The notes under the pieces were generated by a model. It had not been told where the DNA came from, did not search any database, and was given only the letters and a program-made list of their open reading frames with translations. Below are positions 37,331 through 47,002 of a stretch of DNA of 64,000 nucleotides, one piece after another; position 1 is the first letter of the stretch, and each line of letters opens with the position of its first letter. Both the position numbers and the translations under genes were made by a program. The stretch is from Tiliqua scincoides. Lineage: Eukaryota; Chordata; Lepidosauria; Squamata; Scincidae. The stretch is from contig NC_089827.1 of assembly GCF_035046505.1 (NCBI RefSeq), positions 17,669,353-17,733,352 of the forward strand. Direction: 5' to 3'.

Positions 37331-37637
37331 AAAAACATAAAACAACTTAAACATATTCAACAGCTTATAATAAAGCAGACATTTAAAGTTTTACTGGAAT
37401 TAGGGCAGTGGCTTCCAAATTGTGAGTGAGAACCTCAGTGATGGTGGGTTGTGAAACCGAAACTGAAAAGCTGGCAAGGAAAATGTATTGAGCCCTATGG
37501 AAAGTGAAACTGAGCTGCATGTGCACATTTACTCATGAGCTTTCCCTAACATAATTAACTGGTATATAGGACTGTGCAAGCTTCTGGCAGTGGCATTTCA
37601 AATGTTTACTGGAACAGTGCAGTAGCTAAGAGACCAA

Positions 37638-37816
37638 GTGCCCAATCCTATCCAACTTTCTACTACCAGTGCAGCTGTAATGCAACCACAAGATAAGGGA
37701 ATACATGTTCCCATATCTTAAGGGGGTCTCTGTGACTGTCCCTCCACAACAGGATGCAGTGCCTGCCCCACTGGCACAGCAGCACCAGCACTGGAAAATT
37801 GGATAGGACCAGGCCC
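37638..37816. mobile_element. Harbinger-like MITE (copy 3)
   Basis: Starts GTGCCCAATCCTATCCAACT and ends AATTGGATAGGACCAGGCCC, followed by TAA. The left flank is CAA, a decayed TWA. It is directly followed by a palindromic hAT-type remnant (about 37820-38270) with aactggctgttcccaaacac. Confidence 0.75.
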
Positions 37817-39070
37817 TAAACTGGCTGTTCCCAAACACTCCAAAACAAACTGGGACAGTCTGAGAAACTCTATGTGAGAGTTTGAGAAGCCATAAGTGTA
37901 TATGCAGGGATGGCAGTGACATGATTGCCACAACTGTACTGCCGCTGGGGACAGAAAAGCAGTTTAGATTCACCTAAGCCCTCACCAGCCTCTGGGGGTG
38001 CAGGGAGCCCTGTGGACCACTCTTCAAGGTTCCTGTGCCTTGGAAAAGCAAAAAATAGTGATTGCAAAACTGGAAGTGGGTCGCGATAGCTATTTTTAAC
38101 TTTTCTAAGGCACAGCAAGCCCTGCAGAAGGCTCTGCAGGGCTCCTCACACACTCCCAGAGGCCAACGCTGACTTCAGTAAATCTAATCCTCCCCTTCTG
38201 ACCCTAGTGGTGGCCCCATCCCACAACCCTGCCCCTTCAGGGAGCAGAGACGGGACTTCCCACAACTTACAAGGTGAGCTTTGATTACGAATATAATACT
38301 ACAGATTCAGTATTACATTGACTAGGGCTGTTTCTCCCAGCCACTGCAGGCTTTATGTGGATGGACTAAGTTCTTTCCACAAGACAAAGCAGTGTGGGAC
38401 GAGGTGGAGATTAGCCCAGTGGAAATTAGCAACTTTGTATCAAGGCAAGGCCACATCTAATCTGATCCTACACATATGCACGCCATGTGGTTTATAGCAA
38501 ACTGTGCACTACAGTCTTACAGCACCATCTTATGCACGATTACTTGGAAGTAGGTCTCATTGCGCTAAGTGTACACAGGACTGCAGCCTTGCGTGTGTCT
38601 CCCATCCACTCCCTGACATTATACACAACATGCCTTTAAGTTTTTAAAGTAAAAACACTACTGTGTTGAAGAAAAGACATGTGGTTCATTAAAATAATTA
38701 GCTTGAGTTTGCATCACCATGCCAAACCTTTCATGTTAAAATTAGCAACAGAATCTAGCAAGATAATTACTGCACCACATTTTCCTTTACATAAAAGGTT
38801 AGCTGATCTGAGATCATATGTTCAGGTTAAAGCCTATTACTTTAACTATTAACAAACAGAGGACTGCATGTGCAGATATGCTGGGTACACAGAATGACCC
38901 AGGGAAAGGACAGGAGTGTGGGAAATCCCCAATATGTAGGAAAACCTACATTTAAAATATTATTTAATGAAGGAACCATCCACCCTACAGAGGTTGCACA
39001 TGCCCTCTGCTGCCATGGGAACTCAGCAATGAGGTGCCCAATTTGAACTCATGCAGAGGATCCTTTAAAA

Positions 39071-39248
39071 TGAGGCAGCCGACCTTTCAACTTTAGGGCA
39101 GTTGAACCTTTAACAATTCTGTAGAGGAGGGAATTTCAGTAGGTGCAGCTTCATATCACACATGACAAGCTGCACCTGCTGAAATTCCCTCCTCTACACA
39201 ATTGTTAAAGGTCCAGGAGCCCTAAAGTTGAAAGGTTGGCTGCCCCTG
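39071..39248. mobile_element. Near-perfect palindromic MITE
   Basis: Arms of about 75 bp: left arm contains gacctttcaactttagggca and gaggagggaatttcagtagg; right arm contains their mirror, cctgctgaaattccctcctc and cctaaagttgaaaggttggc. The loop is about 20 bp. Flanks CTTTAAAA and GTTTAAAC match at 6 of 8, suggesting a hAT-type end (GCCCCTG). Confidence 0.85.
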
Positions 39249-39473
39249 GTTTAAACCTTTTGAGGAAATTATCCATGACATCTAAAGGTGAAAGGGAATT
39301 GGAATATAATTTGTAGAATCCAATTGTCACTCACCCTTGCTATGTTTTCAGGTGTTGCAGGAGAGACAGCAAGCTCCCTCATCCCAGTCCCACCCCTCCC
39401 CTTTGGCCCCAATATGAATATTTGGAGGTTTGTGTTCCAGGGATGAACACATCTTGCCAAGTACAGGTGTCCC

Positions 39474-39896
39474 TCCATATCCGCGGGAATTCTGTTCCAA
39501 GGGCCCCACAGATACAAAAACAGTAGATAAGGGGGAACCCTATATAAAGTACAATACATTCTCCGCCACCCACACCCATTACCTTTGTGGTTCTTTACTA
39601 GCTACAGAAACATGCATTTTCTCATTTAACAGAGAAACAGTTTCTTGCTTAACTGAAGAACACAACATGCAGGCAACGAGCATGCATGCTACAGGAAGGA
39701 GACTAACCGAATGTTAACAGGAAGCAGGACAGTTCCTGCTTCCTGTTAATGTGCTGGCTACCTACCTGCATGCTACATTCCTCAGTGAAGCAAGAAACTG
39801 CTCCTGTGTTAAGCAAGAAAATGCATGTTTCCACAGCTAGTAAAGAACAACTGTAATGGGCATGGGGGTCTGGATAAGTGAAACCACAAGTACCTG
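39474..39896. mobile_element. Tigger-like MITE with internal palindrome
   Basis: Starts CAGGTGTCCCTCCATATCCG and ends near AAGTACCTG, with TA on both sides. In the middle, aacaggaagcaggacag and its mirror form a hairpin near 39715-39750. Confidence 0.7.
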
Positions 39897-41072
39897 TAGG
39901 GATGTCTGCACACACATTGACCACAAAACCCTGTGGGACCACAAGAGGCTAACATATAGCCTTTTTCAGCCTCTGAAGTCACTGCATCTCTCAGCTCCAG
40001 CTGGACATTTCCTGATCCTAGCAGAAGGGTAGTTGCACGGAGCCAGGAAGCAAGTCCATGGGATGATAGTAAAAGAATAAAGAAGGAAGAAAAATAATAT
40101 CCATTTTGCACTGGCTTTTTTTCTCTCCCTCAATTTTTGTACATTTAATTTTTTGTATACTTGTAGATACACTTAGGAGTACTGCAAGTGCATTTGAACT
40201 TAGTCAATGCTACTTCCAAATAAATATGCTGTAGGCCCAGCCTGCAAATGTTTCTCTCCTCTCACTCCACCCTTCCTTCACTTTTGTTTTTATAAGGCAA
40301 TACTATCAGAAGTTCAACAAGAGCGGGTGAGAGGCTGTTTGCATTACTAATCACAGCAAGTCGCACAAGAAATACCAGACCTTTTCCCCTTGTAACACAC
40401 ACATACTACTTACATACTACTTGTCACAGCCTCTGACACATTTCAAGCACAGTCACCCCTGCACCACTCCCCACCCTCAAATACAAAACAGTGGCTTAAA
40501 ATTGGAACACTGCTAACTGATTTCAAATCAGAATGCTGCTAAATAATCCCTGCTCACTGAATAAAGGCACTTTTTCCAAGCTGTGCTACTCTTACATTTT
40601 GCAGGGAGAGAGTAACTGTCCCTTTTCATCTCAACACAAACTGTGCCTTTTCTAGTGACTGTTTGCTGGGGTTCCTCTGCATCTTTTTAGATTCTGAGTC
40701 TTTTGGGGAGGCATTTAGTTATTGGATTTCCTCTGTAAACCAGTTTGTGAACTTTTTTTTTGCGCTAAAAAGCAGTAAATACACTTAACAACAACACTGG
40801 GATCCTATGCAGTGAACCTTATTTTCCTGATTGAACATGCATTGGGGGGGGGGGGCGCTCAGACTGTAATCTTAACCACACTTACCTGGGAATAAGCCAT
40901 ACTGACCATAATGAGATTTACTTCTGAGTAGACATGCATAGGCTTGGCCTCTCAAAGTTGTTTACAACCATGTAAAAGAAAAGAGTTCCCAAACTGCGGC
41001 TAAGGCTACAAAGCACTAGCCAGCAGTAGCTCCATAAACTTCAGTTACTCTTTACAGGACTATAGTATACAA

Positions 41073-41388
41073 CAGAGTTTCTCAACTTTTGTCCTCTGCT
41101 GTACCACTTCCCATGGTCCGTCTATTTAAGATACCACTGGAAGTAACCAGTGATGACATAATTGCCTGTTACTTCTGAGTTGGGAGGCCAACACAAGACA
41201 CCAGTAAGAGGCTCATAGTGGATGGGAGGACTTTTTTAAGCATGCCTGCTGCGCCAAGCTTCCTACTGCTGTTTTTTTGTGTCATGGTCTCCCTGCCAGG
41301 CAGCAGGTGATCAGGAGTTCCGCAAGTACCACCAGACATCACCTCAAGTACCACTGGTGGTACCTGTACCACTAGTTGAGAAACACTG
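41073..41388. mobile_element. hAT-type element
   Basis: Starts CAGAGTTTCTCAACTTTTGT and ends CTAGTTGAGAAACACTG. Flanks match at about 5 of 8. Non-coding. Confidence 0.65.
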
Positions 41389-41593
41389 GTTGAGAACTAA
41401 GGTTTCCATATAAAAGACAACAAAAGTAACATTAGATAAATCAGGTATTGTAGCACCCTCAAGATGAGCAACTTCTGCAGAAGAAACAATTGAGCTCGAT
41501 AAAAAAACACTAATTTTTTTCTGGGCAGTAATTTTCATGCCACCAGCCTGCACATTTCAAGCCACTAATATGGCTACTCAGCATAAACTACTG

Positions 41594-42875
41594 AGGCTGC
41601 AATACTATCCACACTTTCCTAGGAGTAAGCTCCATTGACTATAATGGGAATTAGGCTACAGTCCTATCCACATTTTCCTGGAAGTCAGTGCCACTGAACA
41701 TAATGAGGTTTACTTCTGAGTAGATATACATAGGATTGTGCTGTTACTTTTGTGTAGGCAGGCATAGAACTGGGCCCTCAGAGCCCTATCCAATTTTCCA
41801 GTGCTGGTGCAGCCATGCCAATGGAGTGTGCGCTGCATCCTGTGGTGGGGGAAGGCAGCCACAGAGGCCTCCTCAAGGGAAGGGAACGTTTGCTCCCTTA
41901 CTTCAGGGCTGCACTGGTGCTGGAAAGCTGGATAGAACTGGGCAAAAAGTTGAAGATACATGTAACATTCCTAAGAAAGGGCTTGGGGGGGAGGAGAATA
42001 GCTTTCTTTCCCAGTAGTGTTGTGATACTTGATGGAGGAGTGAGGCAGGGATTCAGACCTCCTGGTGATGGCCAAGGCTGCAATCCTATCCACACTTTCC
42101 TGAGAGTCAGCCCCACTGATTCTAAGGGGACTTACTTCAGAGTAGACATGCACAGAGCTGGGCTCCCAGACTGCAATCCTATCAACAGTTTCCTGGGTGT
42201 AAGCTCCATTGATGCGAATGGGACTTACTTCTGAGTAGACATACATAAGGTTGGGCTCTTGGGCTTCGGTCCCATCCACACTTTCCTGGGAGTAAGCCCC
42301 ATTGCTCTAATGGGACTTACTTATGAGTAGACACGCCTAGGATTGGGCTCTATGCCTGCACTCTCATCGGCACTTACCTGGGAGTAAGCCCCACTAATGG
42401 GACTTACTTCTGAGTAGACAAGCCAAAGGTTGTAGGGCTGCACTCTCATCCCAGCTTAGCTGGGAGTAAGCCCCACTGACTCTTATGGGACTTACTTCTG
42501 AGCAGACATGCATAGAGCAGGGCTCCCAGACTGCAATCCTATGTTTCCTGGGAGTAAGCTCCATTGATTCTAATGGGACTTACTTCTGAGTAGACAAGCC
42601 TAGGATTGGGTTCTGTGGATGCACTCCCATCCGCACTTACCTGGGAGTAAGCCCCACTAATGGGACTTACTTCTGAGTAGACAAGCTCTAGGGCTGCAGT
42701 TCCATCCACACTTTCCTGGGAGTAAGCCCCACTGACTCTTATGGGACTTACTTCTGAGTAGACATACATAGGGCTGGGCTCCCAGGCTGCAATCCTATAC
42801 ACACTTTCCTGAGTGTGAGCCCTACTGACTCTAATGGGACCTACTTCTGAGTAGGCAAGCCTGGGACTGGGCTAA
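41594..42875 (+). repeat. Tandem array of the hairpin repeat, left of the GXYLT1 CpG island
   Basis: Nine head-to-tail units of about 73-90 bp between 42077 and 42875, starting at about 42077, 42171, 42263, 42355, 42436, 42530, 42618, 42693 and 42785. Two more diverged units lie at 41594-41745, before a MITE. Each unit runs gcaatcctatccacactttc, ctgggagtaagccccattga, taatgggacttacttctgag, tagacatgcataggattggg. The core is self-complementary. Minus-strand frames through it give repeats of VYSEVSPIR and GAYSQESVD, a by-product of unit lengths near multiples of three. The last unit ends where exon 1's CpG island begins. Confidence 0.9.
41781..41943. mobile_element. Harbinger-like MITE (copy 4) inside the hairpin cluster
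   Basis: Starts GAGCCCTATCCAATTTTCC and ends gaaagctggatagaactggg. Lies between the diverged and the regular part of the hairpin array. Target bases are not clear. Confidence 0.7.
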
Positions 42876-42879
42876 GCCC

Positions 42880-43560
42880 CCTCTGCGCCAAGGCGCTGCG
42901 CCATTACGCGCGCGCTCCACGGAGAGGCGAAGTGTCCCCGTGCGCACAGCAGGGCGCACAACCCGAGAGGCGAAGGAGCGCCGCCCGCCCAGAGCCCGGG
43001 CCCGGGCCGTACCTTTCCAGCGGCGCCTGCTGCCCTGCGCTTCCCGAGGCAGCCGCCTTCCAGCCGCCGCCGCCGCTCAGCTGCCTCCCGAAGCTGGGTA
43101 GGGCGAGGTGCCCGCGCTGCCGGGGCGCCTCCCGCTCCAGCGCCAGCTGGCTGAAGGCGTAGAGCAGCGAGCACACGCCGCAGCCCAGGCACAGCAGCGC
43201 CACCCGCGCCAGGCGCCTCATGCTCCCCGGCCCCGGCGGCAGCCGCCTCTGCGGGCTGCGGCCGGGGCCCAGCCGCGCGCGGGGGCTGCAGCCCGGGCGC
43301 CTCTCACCGGCCGCGGTGGGAGGGAAGGAGCAAGAGCTGCCGCTGCCGCCGCCGCTCCAGAGGTGGTGGCTGGACTAGGGAGACGGCCGGGGCGGTGCGA
43401 GGAGAAGCCGGAGGGGCGGGCTCGGGCTGCGGGGAGGCACGAGAGCGGCAGGAGGCCTCCTCTGGGCGGCGGAGGGAGCGAAGTGCAGCGTGGGAACGAA
43501 GGGCGGCGGCGCCCTCCTCCTCGCACGCTCCCGGGGCTCACCCTGTGCCAGCAGGCTGGG
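42880..43560. promoter_or_regulatory. GXYLT1: CpG island covering GXYLT1 promoter, 5' UTR and exon 1
   Basis: A sharp GC-rich block, dense in CpG, with runs such as cgcgcgctcc and gcgggctgcggccgggg, in an otherwise AT-rich window. It covers the first coding exon, the start of intron 1 and about 340 bp upstream. No clear TATA box is placed at a fixed distance, so dispersed initiation is likely, as in most CpG-island promoters. It is bounded on both sides by hairpin repeat units (to 42875 on the left and from about 43655 on the right). Confidence 0.85.
43013..43221 (-). CDS. GXYLT1: GXYLT1 coding exon 1 (signal anchor and stem)
   Basis: Encodes residues 1-70; the last codon (Arg) is split after two bases. 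The start MRRLARVALLCLGCGVCSLL continues YAFSQLAL, a short basic N-terminus followed by a hydrophobic segment, as expected for a type II Golgi/ER anchor. It closely resembles the human start MRRYLRVVVLCVACGFCSLL. The rest is a Gly/Ala/Arg-rich stem, the least conserved part of the family. The start codon is supported by homology and by an A at -3. The splice donor reads GAAAG|GTAC. The exon is very GC-rich and sits in a CpG island, unlike all later exons. An overlapping 199-codon open frame that ends at 43218 is a shadow. Confidence 0.95.
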
Positions 43561-43654
43561 CGTTCAGCCCACGGGGCCCGCAATGTGCTTTCTTCAAGCA
43601 GCACCAGGTGGCCACAGGTTTGGGCCGGAGTTCTGCATGGATCTGGAGCTGCCG

Positions 43655-44063
43655 CCCCCTGTACACTTTCCTGGGAGTAAGCCCCACTGAACACAGTGGG
43701 ATCTACTTCTGAGTAGGCACGTCTAGGCTTGCACCCTGGCAGCCCAATCCTATCCACACTTTCCTGGGAGCAACCCCCATTGACTCTAATGGGACTTCCT
43801 TCTGAGTAGGCAGCCATGGGCTTGGGCTGTGAGTTGAGTGCCCTAAACCGCCATACAAAAATATAACTTAGAGCCCCATCCTCTGCCTATCTACTCAGAA
43901 GGAAGTCTCATTACAGTCAATGGAGCTTACCCCCAGGAAAGCGAGGCTCAGATTGCAGCCAGAGCCCAATCCTATGCATGTCTACTCAGAAGTCCCACTA
44001 GAGTCAGTGGGGCTTACTCCCAGGAAATGTTTCCCATCACCAGTTCCTAGGTGTATTGGGCTC
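43655..44063. repeat. Hairpin-repeat units right of the GXYLT1 CpG island, direct then inverted
   Basis: Two units (about 43655-43740 and 43741-43826) have the same orientation as the array on the other side of exon 1. Two more (about 43866-43960 and 43961-44063) are inverted: they begin with tctactcagaaggaagtc and tctactcagaagtcccac. So the promoter is enclosed by the same repeat. Confidence 0.88.
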
Positions 44064-44066
44064 TGA

Positions 44067-44240
44067 GGGCCCAATCCTATTCAACTTTCCAGCATCAGTG
44101 CAGCCACAATGCAGCTCTCAGGTAAGGGAACAAATTTTCCCTTGAGGAGGCGTCTGTGCCTGCCCCACCATCATAGGATGCAGCACACACCCCATTGGCA
44201 CAGCTGCACTGGCATTGGAAAATTGGATAGGATTGGGCCC
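44067..44240. mobile_element. Harbinger-like MITE (copy 5)
   Basis: Starts GGGCCCAATCCTATTCAACT and ends AATTGGATAGGATTGGGCCC, nearly perfect inverted ends, followed by TAA; the left flank is TGA. The best-preserved ends of this family in the window. Confidence 0.85.
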
Positions 44241-44396
44241 TAAGTGCACACAACATGAAACCAGTGAGAAATAGCAGCATACCAGGCACCCTGTCATCTC
44301 AGTTCTGGTCTTCTTGGCAGGGGCTTTAGCAGTTAGGTTGGTGATTTGCTGCAGTGTAGTCTGTATCCTTTCTTTGAGATTTTTTTGTTGTTAAGA

Positions 44397-45250
44397 TCAT
44401 AAGAACAGCCCTGCTGGATCAGATGATAGGCCCACCTAGTCCAGCTTCCTAGTCCAGCACATCTCACAGTGCCCACCAAATGGTTCAGGGAGCACTCAAG
44501 ATAACAAGAGACCTGCATCCTGGTGCCATCCCTTGCATCCCGCCATAGCCCATTTCTAAAATCAGATGGTTGCACATACACAACATGGCTTGCAGCCCAT
44601 GATGCACTTTTCCTCTAGAAATTTGTCCAATTCCCTTTTAAAAGCTCTTAGGCCAGACGCCATCACCACATCCTGTGGCAAGGGGTTCCACAGACTAATT
44701 ACATGCTGAATAAATAAATATTTTCTTTTGTCTGTCGTACTCTCCCAACACTCAATTTTAGTGGATGGCCCTTGGTTCTGAAGTTATGTGAGACAGAAAA
44801 GAGCATCTCTCTATGCACTCTATCCAACCCCTGCATAATTTTGTATGTCTCAATCATGTTCCCCCTCAGACACCTTTTTTCTAGACTGAGGAGCCCCAGT
44901 CCAGTAATCATTTTAGGGCCCAATCTTACCCAACTTTCCAGCACTGGTGCAGCTGCAATGCAACCTGGAGAAAAGGGATCAAATATTCCCTTACCTTGAG
45001 GAAGCCTCTGTGTCTGCCTGCCCACCAAAGGATGCAGTACACACACCATTGGCATGGCTGCACTGGCCCTGGAGAACTGGATAGGATTGGGTCATTAGTT
45101 GCTCTCTTTTGCACCTTTTCCATTTTCACTATGACCTTTTTGAGATGTGTCGACCAGAACTGGATGCAGTAGTCCAGGTGTCACCTTACCATTGATTCGT
45201 ACAACAGCATTATAATATAAGCCGTTTTATTCTCAATACCTTCTCTAATG
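44397..45250 (-). mobile_element. CR1 LINE 3' part, split by a MITE
   Basis: Same family and orientation as 18239-18985: tcataagaacagccctgctg, ccaccaaatggttcagggag and the RT C-terminal coding part on the minus strand (for example SLEKRCLRGNMIETYKIMQG). The MITE at 44916-45094 interrupts it. More decayed than the 18239 copy. Confidence 0.88.
44916..45094. mobile_element. Harbinger-like MITE (copy 6), nested in CR1
   Basis: Starts GGGCCCAATCTTACCCAACT and ends ACTGGATAGGATTGGGTCA. TTA lies on both sides (44913-44915 and 45095-45097). The intact CR1 copy at 18239 reads aatcatcttagtcgctctc at this point, so removing the MITE and one TTA restores the host sequence. This fixes the family's 3-bp TTA target. 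Confidence 0.92.
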
Positions 45251-45379
45251 ATCCCAAGCATAGAATTAGCCTTGTTGTTGTTTCTATGTCAGCACCAATG
45301 TAATGGCATAAATAGACTCCTCCCCATCCCACCCACATATCCACCCTGTTTTAAGGCCTATGCCAGCTGTAATTGCACT

Positions 45380-46380
45380 GGTATTGAAGGTTCAGTTAGT
45401 TCTGTTCGTATGCAAATTCACTACCTGCAAATTCACATATCCACAAGGGGCAAAATTACCACCTAACTCGTTTTCCCATGATGCTCTTTTTGGCTATCCA
45501 GGATCTAAATGACTCTTCAGCCTTCCAAAAGTCTCTGCTGGCTTTCTGAAGGCAGCAGAGATGTTCAAAATGGTGCCAATGAGCTTCCCACAGGTATTTC
45601 AAGGGGCTCCATGTTGGTTGCAGGTGCCATTTTGAAAGTCCCTGCTGCCTGTGGAAGGTCTGTTCTGACTTCCTGAGTGCAGAAGAGATGTTCTAGAGGC
45701 AGCAGAGACCTTCAAAATGGCATCTGCACCTAAGAGCCTCTCAAGCAGCCAGAGGAAGCAGAAGTCCTACAGGTAAGCTACCCCCCAAACCCCTTGCACC
45801 TAATCCCATTGATCCCATAGGATCAATGATTAACTATGTGCAAATTCAATATCTTCTAGGACACTGGTTCTCAAACTGTGAGTTCGAGAACCAGAGTAAG
45901 TCTTTGTGGGGGCAGGTTGGAAAACAGTAACTCATGGATTGAGCTGCTGTGGAGAAGGGGCTGTTTTAAACTTAACTTCCCTGCTTCTGGGATCTGGTGG
46001 ATGCAGAGAGCTCTGTAGAGCCCTGTGCAGGACTCCCCACTGCTTGTAGAATGTAAAAAAACTGATTGCAACCCACTTCCAAGTTGCAATCACAAAACCA
46101 GATGAAGGTTGTGTTCTTATTTTACATTCTACAAGCCACAGGGATCCCTGCAGAAGGCTCCATGCAGCTCCCCACACTACCGGGACCCAGGCAGAAGGTA
46201 AGTTACGAACAGCTGCCCTTCCCCTGAAATAGCAGGATCCGAGAGATCATGTCACTGCTTTTCCCCTGCCCCTTAAAGAGAAAGGGGCAGTGGTTCTCAG
46301 GCTGGTGTGTCAAACCATCAGTTTGATAACCACTGTGCTAGGGTTTCCAGGAACCTAGCAGATATTGAGAACTGACTGTA
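45380..46380. mobile_element. Tigger-like element interrupted by a hAT element
   Basis: Left part carries gcaaattcactacctgcaaa and cacatatccacaaggggcaa; internal repeats of the type gcagagatgttc and ttcaaaatgg occur several times. The right end near 46350-46380 reads agatattgagaactgactgt. The hAT-type element at 45862-46335 splits it. Outer boundaries are approximate. Confidence 0.5.
45862..46335. mobile_element. Palindromic hAT-type element, CAGTGGTTCTCAAACT family
   Basis: Starts CACTGGTTCTCAAACTGTGA and ends GTTTGATAACCACTG. Flanks TTCTAGGA and TGCTAGGG match at 6 of 8. Same family as 19815-20284 and 50002-50484. Confidence 0.8.
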
Positions 46381-46654
46381 CTTCAGCATAGTGTTGTGGC
46401 AGCATCCACTGCACATCCACTGGTGGAACTGGAGTAATGGAGCAGGACCTCATTGCTGTAGGTACAGCTGTCATTGCTGTAGGTACAGCATGTGAGAGCA
46501 TATGCTGTATCTTATGTTGCTGGGAACATTTCAACAATCCTGTGCACTCTTATTTGGGAGTAAACCCTTCAAGTGGATTAGAGAGGCCACCTGGCTGCTC
46601 TCATTATGCTGGATATTAAAGAGCCATTTGTCTGCACTGTTCTGCCCCGGAGAG

Positions 46655-46800
46655 TTTTTAACCTTTATTGGCTCCCCATTGTAATCGGAGTTGCTGTTCC
46701 TGGATTTTAATACATTTTGTTGTATTGTAAGCTGCCGCAAGTGCCTTCTTTGGGATAAGAAATGCAGGACAGAAATTTTTAGAATAAAATATGAAGAAAC
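46655..46800 (+). repeat. LINE 3' end, L2/L3-like tail
   Basis: Reads ttattggctccccattgtaa, tgtattgtaagctgccgcaa and gtgccttctttgggataaga, a decayed LINE tail with the trace of a gcaggacagaaattt ending. Confidence 0.5.
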
Positions 46801-47002
46801 TCACAAAGCACAGTGGGGATTTGCTTCTAAATAAACTTGTATAGAATTGTACTTGAAATGACCTCAGGCAAGCTACACCCTTTTAAGTTCAGCCCTACAT
46901 CTGCAATGTTAGGATACTAATGCTGACCTACTTACAGGAATGTTGTAAGGATAATAAAATAATGTATACAAAGTACTTTGAACATACAGCAGAAACATGA
47001 AC

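Larger units (their letters stand above)
38510..40380 (+). repeat. Duplicated segment, copy 1 (intron 1)
   Basis: Matches 47003-48215 in the same orientation but interrupted by later insertions. Best block: 38636-38860 against 47140-47350, sharing aattagcttgagt, ctttcatgttaaaat, aattactgca and ttagctgatctgaga. A second block: about 39960-40130 against 47590-47730. A third: about 40190-40380 against 48055-48215. The hairpin repeat at 38510-38592 is at the same place in both copies. Copy 1 has gained a palindromic MITE (39071-39248) and a Tigger-like element (39474-39896) that copy 2 lacks. Confidence 0.75.
21794..43012 (-). other. GXYLT1: GXYLT1 intron 1 (21 kb)
   Basis: Donor GAAAG|GTAC at 43012, acceptor TTTTAG|ATAT at 21794. 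Most of the window's mobile elements lie here and are listed separately. Stretches with no recognised feature include 22560-23400, 27500-28285, 28375-29825, 31100-31500, 32410-34000 and 34400-36040. One stretch holds a possible cassette exon at 31023-31097. Confidence 0.9.
8470..43221 (-). other. GXYLT1: GXYLT1 gene, coding span (7 coding exons)
   Basis: Glucoside xylosyltransferase 1, a GT8-family enzyme. From family knowledge it transfers xylose from UDP-xylose to O-linked glucose on EGF repeats of Notch and similar proteins, in the ER/Golgi lumen. Seven exons read on the minus strand join in phase (209+175+126+252+124+173+162 nt) into 406 residues plus stop. All introns are GT-AG. Visible parts: N-terminal anchor at about residues 4-23, a stem, a catalytic domain from about residue 80, DxD motif D183-T184-D185, a late HGNRG motif at about 330-334, and NxS/T sequons at N139, N203, N244 and N278. 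The human protein, as I recall it, is 440 residues with an alternative 31-residue second exon; the length here fits the isoform without that exon. No break is seen in the coding sequence. YAF2 lies upstream in the same orientation. Confidence 0.97.

Noticed and set aside
41971-42802. Repeat protein with VYSEVSPIR...GAYSQESVD units on the minus strand
   Set aside because: The periodic frames come from the tandem hairpin array. The frame shifts where unit length is not a multiple of three, and the same words appear at single dispersed copies elsewhere.
42077-42875. CRISPR-like regular array
   Set aside because: The units are contiguous whole repeats without unique spacers, in a vertebrate genome, and the same unit is dispersed widely.
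43218-43817. 199-codon minus-strand open frame overlapping GXYLT1 exon 1
   Set aside because: It is in a different frame from exon 1 and consists of translated hairpin repeat (AYSEGSPIR, GAYSQESV) running into GC-rich CpG-island sequence with Pro/Ala/Arg runs. Nothing resembles a protein family.
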